Shown here piece by piece: positions 59,037 through 64,000 of a DNA stretch of 64,000 bases. Location of the stretch: positions 186,001 through 250,000 of the forward strand of contig CAWFQH010000002.1 of NCBI GenBank assembly GCA_963817945.1, given 5' to 3'. Numbering within the stretch: the first letter of the stretch is position 1; every line of letters starts with the position of its first letter. The DNA is from VRUE01 sp963817945 (GTDB taxonomy: Bacteria > Actinomycetota > Thermoleophilia > Solirubrobacterales > 70-9). A model generated the notes under the pieces. The model did no database searches. It was not told the DNA's origin and saw only the letters and a program-made list of their open reading frames with translations. The translations under genes were made by a program, and so were the position numbers.

Positions 59037-61558
59037 GCTGGCTCCCCGCTGGACGCTGTCGCGGCCGACACTTTGACGATCTCGACCTCGACCGGCCCGC
59101 CGTTGAGCAGCGCGTTCGCGTTGCCGTCGGCGATCCCCTCCGCTAGGAAGCACACGCCCTCCTGGACACGCTCCTTGATCGCCACTCGCGCCTGGACGCT
59201 GGTTCCGTTCTGGCTGACCTCGACCGCGTCGCCACTCTTCAGACCCAGGCGCTCAGCATCCACCGGCGCCACCTCGATCCGCTGCTCGGGCTGCAAGAAC
59301 TTCAGCGGCGGGTTCAGCTCGGTGATCGGTCCAACCCAGAGATCGCGGTAGGTCCCCAAGGTCAGGGGCGACGCCGGCATCCTCTCCTCACTCGCAACTC
59401 GTCGTTGTTGAGGTTGGCTGCTGTCGCCGCTAGCGCCGTTCTCCTCCCGCGCAAAACGTTCGGAGGGGATACCGGCGTCGCCTTCGTCCTTCGGGCCGTT
59501 CGCGGGGGATGGGAAGGACGAGGCTTTGTCGCGGTCCTGCCAGCGGATGCCGCGGCCGCCGATGTCGGAGTCGGTGATGCCGGCGTAGAAGGGGACCTCG
59601 TTGGTGAGCGCGGCAAAGGCGGAGGGTTGAGACGCGATGCCGGTGTCGTGACCGAGCGCCAGCGACAACTCCGCAAGCACTCCCCAGTTGGGGCGGATGT
59701 TGCCGGGACGGGAAGCGGATGGCCGGACGCGCTGGAGGCGCCCATCGGGATGGGTGACCGTGCCGTCTTTCTCGGCGTGGGTCTCTAGCGGGAACACGAC
59801 ATCTGCTTTAGCCGTCGTCGCGTTCTCGAACATGGAGAAGACGACCAGATGGTCGACAGCCGTAAGTGCCCGCTCCCAAGCTTCCGTGTCCGGGAAGTCG
59901 CGCAGGGGGTCGACGCCGAAGAGGATCAGGGACTTCAGCTCGCCCGACTCGAGGGCGGCGCGGATCTCCTCGGTGGACTTGCCAGCGTAGGTCTCGCCGA
60001 GGCCGGGGCCGGCGTCGGGGAGGCAGCCGGCCTCGCGCAGGCCGCGGCCGTTGGCCAGCTCGGGGACCTCTAGCAGGCCGGAGCCATCCTTCCCCGCGAG
60101 GTCGAGGGCGTCGGCCAGGTCGAGTAGGGCGCCAAGCGCGTCCTCGCCATCGCGACCGATTCGCTCGCCCCAGACGACCACGACGCTGCCGGCCTCGCGC
60201 AGGACCTCGTCCTCGGACAGCTTGGAAAGAACGGAGAGAGCGTCGCCCGGTGCGTACCGGTAGACGCTCTCGGCGCCGCCGTCGAGGGCCGTCGGCCGTT
60301 CGGTGGCGACCACCAGGCGGGCGCCGTTTCGGCGCATCGCCTTGCGGATGCGGAGGTCGAGGATCGAGGCGTCGTGTAGGGGGTCGGTGCCAACGACGAG
60401 GATCGCATCGGCCTCGTCGAGGTCACGCGTCCGCACCGCCAGGTCGGGCTGTGAGAGCCGCAGCAGCGTCTCCCGGGATGGCCCACCCGAGCGGCGCGAC
60501 TCGACATGGGGCGAGCCCAGCGCCTCGCGCAGGATGCGCTGAACGAGGTAGCCCTCCTCGTTGGAGGCGTCGCCGACGATTGCGGCGACCCGGCTTGGCG
60601 CGGCCGGGGTTGATCCCCCTTGGGGGTGGTCAATATCGGCCGCGGCGCGGAGGTCCTCAGCGGCCTTCGCGATCGCTTCCTCCCAGCCCACCGCCCCGCC
60701 ACGCAGCCGTGGCGCGGTCACCCGCTCCTCGGCCGCGAACATCTCGAAGCCGTAACGGCCGCGGTCGCAGAGCCAGCCGTCGTCGACGTCGGCGTTATCG
60801 CGGGCGATTGCCCGCTTCACCTTCTCGTCGCGAACGGTGAAGCTGACGTTGCACTGGCTCGGGCAGAGGGTGCAGACCGAGCCGGCTTCCTCCACGTCCC
60901 AGGGCCGGGCCCGGAAGCGATACGTGTAGTTGGTCAACGCCCCGACCGGGCAGATGTCGGTGATGTTGCCGTGGAATGGCGCCACGTAGGGTCGCTCGTC
61001 GAAGGTGCCGACGTAGGTGCGGTCGCCACGCTCGAGCAGCTGTAGCTGTGAGTCCTCAGCGACCTCTTGGCTGAAGCGCACGCAGCGGTAACAGAGAATG
61101 CAGCGCTCGCGGTCGATCGCGACCAAGGGGCTCAGCGGCAATGGCTTCTCGAAGTGGCGCTTGGGGTCGGTGAAGCGGCTTTTGCCTGGGCCCCAGCCCA
61201 TCGTGATGTCCTGCAGCGGGCACTCGCCGCCTTTGTCGCAGACGGGGCAGTCGAGCGGGTGGTTGACGAGGAGGAACTCGACGACCGCGCTCTGCGCCTC
61301 CTTCACTTTCTCGGTGCGCGTGTTGACCACCATGCCGTCGCGCACCGGCGTCGAGCAGGAGGTCTGCAGTTTCGGGATCCCCTCGATCTCGACCAGGCAC
61401 ATGCGGCAAGCCCCGACGGGGTCGCCGAGTTTCGGCTCGTAACAGAAGACCGGGATCTCCACGTCGCCTCGCTTGGCGGCGTCGTGGAGCATCTCGCCCT
61501 CGCTGGCGGCGATCTCGCGGCCGTCGACGATCAGCGTCACCTCCTGGCCCTTGCTCAT
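59033..61558 (-). CDS. nuoG: NADH-quinone oxidoreductase subunit G with inserted palindrome-encoded peptides
   Basis: An 841-residue iron-sulfur and molybdopterin-fold subunit. N-terminal [2Fe-2S] ferredoxin (FCYEPKLGDPVGACRMCLVEIEG, then QTSCSTPV), the His/Cys N5 site HPLDCPVCDKGGECPLQD, a [4Fe-4S] site CILCYRCVRFSQEV, and the further CTLCPSQCNVSFTVRDEKV site, then a degenerate formate-dehydrogenase-like domain. Residues ~693-731 are the SERFAREENGASGDSS...RRVASEERMP peptide from a palindromic element. A smaller palindrome encodes residues ~305-319 (DIDHPQGGSTPAAP). Overlaps nuoF and nuoH. Confidence 0.94.
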   Translation of the reverse strand: MSKGQEVTLIVDGREIAASEGEMLHDAAKRGDVEIPVFCYEPKLGDPVGACRMCLVEIEGIPKLQTSCSTPVRDGMVVNTRTEKVKEAQSAVVEFLLVNHPLDCPVCDKGGECPLQDITMGWGPGKSRFTDPKRHFEKPLPLSPLVAIDRERCILCYRCVRFSQEVAEDSQLQLLERGDRTYVGTFDERPYVAPFHGNITDICPVGALTNYTYRFRARPWDVEEAGSVCTLCPSQCNVSFTVRDEKVKRAIARDNADVDDGWLCDRGRYGFEMFAAEERVTAPRLRGGAVGWEEAIAKAAEDLRAAADIDHPQGGSTPAAPSRVAAIVGDASNEEGYLVQRILREALGSPHVESRRSGGPSRETLLRLSQPDLAVRTRDLDEADAILVVGTDPLHDASILDLRIRKAMRRNGARLVVATERPTALDGGAESVYRYAPGDALSVLSKLSEDEVLREAGSVVVVWGERIGRDGEDALGALLDLADALDLAGKDGSGLLEVPELANGRGLREAGCLPDAGPGLGETYAGKSTEEIRAALESGELKSLILFGVDPLRDFPDTEAWERALTAVDHLVVFSMFENATTAKADVVFPLETHAEKDGTVTHPDGRLQRVRPSASRPGNIRPNWGVLAELSLALGHDTGIASQPSAFAALTNEVPFYAGITDSDIGGRGIRWQDRDKASSFPSPANGPKDEGDAGIPSERFAREENGASGDSSQPQQRRVASEERMPASPLTLGTYRDLWVGPITELNPPLKFLQPEQRIEVAPVDAERLGLKSGDAVEVSQNGTSVQARVAIKERVQEGVCFLAEGIADGNANALLNGGPVEVEIVKVSAATASSGEPA
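59367..59482. repeat. In-frame palindromic element in nuoG
   Basis: Outer arms 59367-59387 and 59462-59482 (21 bp) pair with two differences, both G-U pairs in the coding RNA; the arm reads GGCGACGCCGGCATCCTCTC. The 74-nt centre (59388-59461) matches the nuoJ centre at 62 of 74 positions and is read in the same frame. It encodes ~39 residues, about 693-731 of NuoG. Confidence 0.92.
60601..60642. repeat. Smaller nested palindrome in nuoG
   Basis: CGGCCG (60601-60606) / CGGCCG (60637-60642) encloses TTGA (60610-60613) / TCAA (60630-60633), which encloses CCCCC (60615-60619) / GGGGG (60622-60626). It encodes DIDHPQGGSTPAAP near residue 305-319, a Gly/Pro-rich loop in a helical region. Confidence 0.5.
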
Positions 61559-62817
61559 GCTGGCACCGCCGCGGCCATCACTCGCTCGAACTCCTCACGG
61601 AACTTCCGCACCATCGCGCCGACCGGCATCGCCATCGAGTCGCCGAGCACGCAGAGGCAATTGCCGATGATGTTCTCCTGCACCGAGGCGACGATGTCGA
61701 GGTCCATCGGCGTCGCTTCCCCGCTCACTACGCGCTCCAGCATCTTCACGGTCCAGTTGGTCCCCTCGCGACAGGGCGTGCACTTGCCGCATGACTCGTG
61801 GTGGTAGAAGCGGGCCGTCCGCAGCGCCATGTGGGGGATCGAGACGGTGTCGTCGGCGACGATGATCGAGCCGGAGCCGAGCATCGAGCCGGCTTCGGCC
61901 ATCGCCTCGAAGGAGTAGGGGAGGTCGAGCCCCTCTTCGGCGGTGAGGACCGGGGAGGAGGAGCCGCCCGGGTAGAAGGCCTTCAGCTCGCAGCCCTCCA
62001 GCGGTCCGCCGGCCAGGTCGCAGATCAGCTCGCGGGTCGGGATCCCGAGCTCGACCTCGTAGTTGCCCGGACGCCGCACGCGGCCGGAGACCGAGACGAC
62101 CTTGGTCCCGGGCGACTGCTCGGTGCCGAAACCGCGGAACCACTCGGCGCCACGCTCGACGATCCGCGGCACATTCGAGAGGGTCTCGACGTTGTTGATC
62201 AGGGTCGGCCCGCCGTAGAGCCCCTGCACGGCGGGGAAGGGCGGCTTCAGGCGCGGGTTGCCGCGCTTGCCTTCGAGCGCGTCGAGCAGCGCCGTCTCCT
62301 CGCCGCAGATGTAGGCGCCGGCGCCGCGGTGGACGACCAGCTCCAGGTCGCAATGGCTGCCGCAGATGTTCTGGCCGAGGTAGCCGGCCTCGTAGGCCTC
62401 GGCAACGGCCCGGTCGAGGACGTCCGCCTGCAGGTCGTACTCACCGCGGATGAAGATGAAGGCGTGGCCGGCGCCAGCGGCCAGGGCGGCGATCGCGATC
62501 CCCTCGATCAGCTGGTGCGGGTTGCGCTGCATCAGCTCGCGATCCTTGAAGGCGCCCGGCTCGGACTCGTCGGCATTGCAGCAGAGGTACTTGGCCATGT
62601 CGCCGCGGGGGAGGAAGGAGGCCTTTTTGCCCATCGCGAAGCCGGCGCCGCCGCGGCCCCGCAGGCCGGAATCCTCGAGCTCCTTGAGGATCTGATCCGG
62701 CTCCATCTCGCGGTAGGCCTTCTCCAGGGTCGCGTATCCCCCGTGGCCCCGGTAGCCATCGATCGTCCGCAGCGCCGGGTCCTCGGCGTGCTCAAGCAGG
62801 ACACGCGTCTCAGGCAT
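61555..62817 (-). CDS. nuoF: NADH-quinone oxidoreductase subunit F
   Basis: A 420-residue subunit that binds NADH and FMN and one [4Fe-4S] cluster (N3). GLRGRGGAGFAMGKKASFLP is the NADH-binding motif, CNADESEPGAFKDRELM the FMN region, and ESCGKCTPCREG with the later CLCVLGD the cluster ligands. ATG 62817 was chosen; it overlaps nuoE by 8 bp, and a GTG one codon upstream exists. Confidence 0.96.
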   Translation of the reverse strand: MPETRVLLEHAEDPALRTIDGYRGHGGYATLEKAYREMEPDQILKELEDSGLRGRGGAGFAMGKKASFLPRGDMAKYLCCNADESEPGAFKDRELMQRNPHQLIEGIAIAALAAGAGHAFIFIRGEYDLQADVLDRAVAEAYEAGYLGQNICGSHCDLELVVHRGAGAYICGEETALLDALEGKRGNPRLKPPFPAVQGLYGGPTLINNVETLSNVPRIVERGAEWFRGFGTEQSPGTKVVSVSGRVRRPGNYEVELGIPTRELICDLAGGPLEGCELKAFYPGGSSSPVLTAEEGLDLPYSFEAMAEAGSMLGSGSIIVADDTVSIPHMALRTARFYHHESCGKCTPCREGTNWTVKMLERVVSGEATPMDLDIVASVQENIIGNCLCVLGDSMAMPVGAMVRKFREEFERVMAAAVPA

Positions 62818-63448
62818 CACGATCTCCGTTCCCGCCCGCCCGCCCCACATCGCCCGCCAGCGGCCGCTTCGCCAGCGCCTTCTCCGGCAGCACCTCGCCG
62901 TCGGCAAGAAGCTGCTCGATCGCGGTTGCCGCATCCGACGGCTGCAGTGGGCCGTAGTAGCGCTCGTCGATCGAGGCCATCGGCGCGATGTCGCAGGCCC
63001 CCAAGCACTCGAAGCCGCTGACGAAGACATTCCCCTGGGACTCTGCGGCGTTACGAAACGCGTCGAGCAGCTCGTCGGCCCCCCGCATCCAGCAGCTGAT
63101 GTTGGTGCAGACATGAACCTGGTGCTCACCCACCGGCGAGGTGTGGAGCAGGTCATAGAAGCTCGCGACCGACTCCAGGTAGGCCGGCGTCACGCGCATC
63201 ACCGCCGCCGCTTGGCGGATTCCCTCCGGCGTGCACCAGCCGTAGCGGCGCTGCACTGCCCACAGCGCCGGGATCGAAGCCGAGCGCCGGTCGGGATAGC
63301 GGGACATCCGCTCCTCGATCTCCGCCCGCAGGTCCTCGGGACAGTCGACCTCGTGCAGCTCCGGGATCCCCTCCGGCAAGCGCTCCGGAACCCGGCCTTC
63401 CTCGATGGCCGGGTCGACCGGCAGTCCCGGCCGCACCTCGGCGCTCAC
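62810..63448 (-). CDS. nuoE: NADH-quinone oxidoreductase subunit E
   Basis: A 212-residue thioredoxin-fold subunit with one [2Fe-2S] cluster (N1a). Ligands appear as CTNISCWMRG and CLGACDIAPM. SIPALWAVQRRYGWCTPEGIRQAAAVMRVTPAYLESVASFYD is the helical N-terminal half. A long C-terminal tail (LPEKALAKRPLAGDVGRAGGNGDRDA) extends past the fold. GTG 63448 overlaps the nuoD stop (GTGA). Confidence 0.95.
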   Translation of the reverse strand: MSAEVRPGLPVDPAIEEGRVPERLPEGIPELHEVDCPEDLRAEIEERMSRYPDRRSASIPALWAVQRRYGWCTPEGIRQAAAVMRVTPAYLESVASFYDLLHTSPVGEHQVHVCTNISCWMRGADELLDAFRNAAESQGNVFVSGFECLGACDIAPMASIDERYYGPLQPSDAATAIEQLLADGEVLPEKALAKRPLAGDVGRAGGNGDRDA

Positions 63449-64000
63449 CTGTCGACCCCCCCGAGGATCGGGTCCAGCATCCCTAGGCTGGCGATCATGT
63501 CGGCGACGTAAGTGCCGACCGACATGTCCCGGAAGGCCTGCAGGTTGACGAAGGAGGGGTCCCGGTAGTGGACTCGCGCCGGCTTCGCCGAGCCGTCGGC
63601 GACGACGAAGCAGCCCAGCTCGCCGCGCGGCGACTCGATCGAGTAGTAGATCTCGCCGGGCGGCACCCGGTAGCCCTCGGTGACCAGCTTGAAGTGGTGG
63701 ATCAGCGACTCCATCGAGGTCGAGAGCTCCGAGCGCGGTGGCAGCACGTACTTGCGGTCGTCGGCGATGTGCGGGCCTTCCGGCAGCCCGTCCAGCGCCT
63801 GCTCGACGATTCGCACCGACTCGACCATCTCCGCCAGCCGCACCCGGTAGCGGTCGTAGTTGTCGCCGACCGTGCCGACCGGGACCTTGAACTCGACGTC
63901 GGGATAGGCGAGGTAGTCGAAGACCTTGCGCAGATCCCACGGCTCGCCGGCGGCGCGCAGCAGCGGCCCGGTCACGCCCAGCTCGAGCAGGCGCTCGCGC
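63445..64000 (-). CDS. nuoD: NADH-quinone oxidoreductase subunit D (5' end outside window)
   Basis: The C-terminal ~185 residues of the 49-kDa quinone-binding subunit; the frame is open to the window edge on the minus strand, so the start lies outside. KVFDYLAYPDVEFKVPVGTVGDNYDRYRVRLAEM, PRSELSTSMESLIHHFKLVTEGYRVPPGEIYYSIESPRGELG and the C-terminal MLDPILGGVDR are all family-typical. First visible gene of nuoD-E-F-G-H-I-J-K-L-M-N. Confidence 0.96.
   Translation of the reverse strand, partial: RERLLELGVTGPLLRAAGEPWDLRKVFDYLAYPDVEFKVPVGTVGDNYDRYRVRLAEMVESVRIVEQALDGLPEGPHIADDRKYVLPPRSELSTSMESLIHHFKLVTEGYRVPPGEIYYSIESPRGELGCFVVADGSAKPARVHYRDPSFVNLQAFRDMSVGTYVADMIASLGMLDPILGGVDR

Overview
The window is high-GC DNA from an actinobacterium. 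It most likely belongs to class Thermoleophilia (Solirubrobacterales or a relative). The clues are the secreted protein starting near 6206, which opens with a SVANVISCIALFVALSGATYAA-type leader followed by GAV/KLRNGAV decapeptide-like repeats, an actinobacterial E1/E2 fusion 2-oxoglutarate dehydrogenase (kgd), a citrate synthase and aconitase nearby, and frequent GTG/TTG starts. This placement is inference from protein style; no rRNA is present. I saw no tRNA, rRNA, CRISPR array, transposase or phage gene.

Layout. 1-6.9 kb: end of a UDP-glucuronate-decarboxylase-type epimerase, secreted proteins, methylmalonyl-CoA mutase large chain and prmA. 7-11.7 kb: an acyl-CoA carboxylase beta chain followed by four TetR-type regulators. 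11.7-15.6 kb: a complete polyamine-type ABC importer (potA-potD-potB-potC, minus strand). 15.7-16.5 kb: a secreted NlpC/P60 hydrolase behind a c-di-AMP (ydaO-type) riboswitch. 16.6-33 kb: central carbon and lipid genes: SDR, aconitase, the 1343-residue lipoyl-E2-E1 kgd fusion, a two-domain fatty acyl-CoA reductase next to an alkyl-DHAP-synthase-like enzyme (together a plausible ether-lipid route), a UbiA-type prenyltransferase and citrate synthase. 33-50 kb: PfkB kinase, quinone oxidoreductase, DEAD-box helicase, a putative toxin-antitoxin pair behind a perfect 20-bp palindrome, a two-component system, an APH-like kinase facing an acyl-CoA dehydrogenase, RibD-like reductase, sulfotransferase, YbhN-type membrane protein, a degraded partial duplicate of a secreted-protein gene, beta-carbonic anhydrase, a CBS protein, ThyX and an AEC transporter. 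50.9-64 kb: the respiratory complex I operon nuoD-E-F-G-H-I-J-K-L-M-N on the minus strand, interrupted between I and J by an oppositely oriented DUF4242-type gene.

The most unusual signal is a set of nested inverted repeats (about 55-120 bp). Their outer arms pair almost perfectly but differ from copy to copy. Two copies (in nuoJ and nuoG) share a 74-nt core and are inserted in the same reading frame, adding a similar roughly 40-residue peptide (SERFAREE...GDSS...RRVASEE). A different core is identical in one copy inside kgd and one just after its stop codon. Others lie between genes (after the SDR gene, upstream of the DUF3817 gene, after gltA) or across the ends of two convergent genes (membrane protein and thyX). 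Several share a subterminal GGGTRYCYY motif. They look like an actinobacterial counterpart of palindromic elements that insert into coding sequence.
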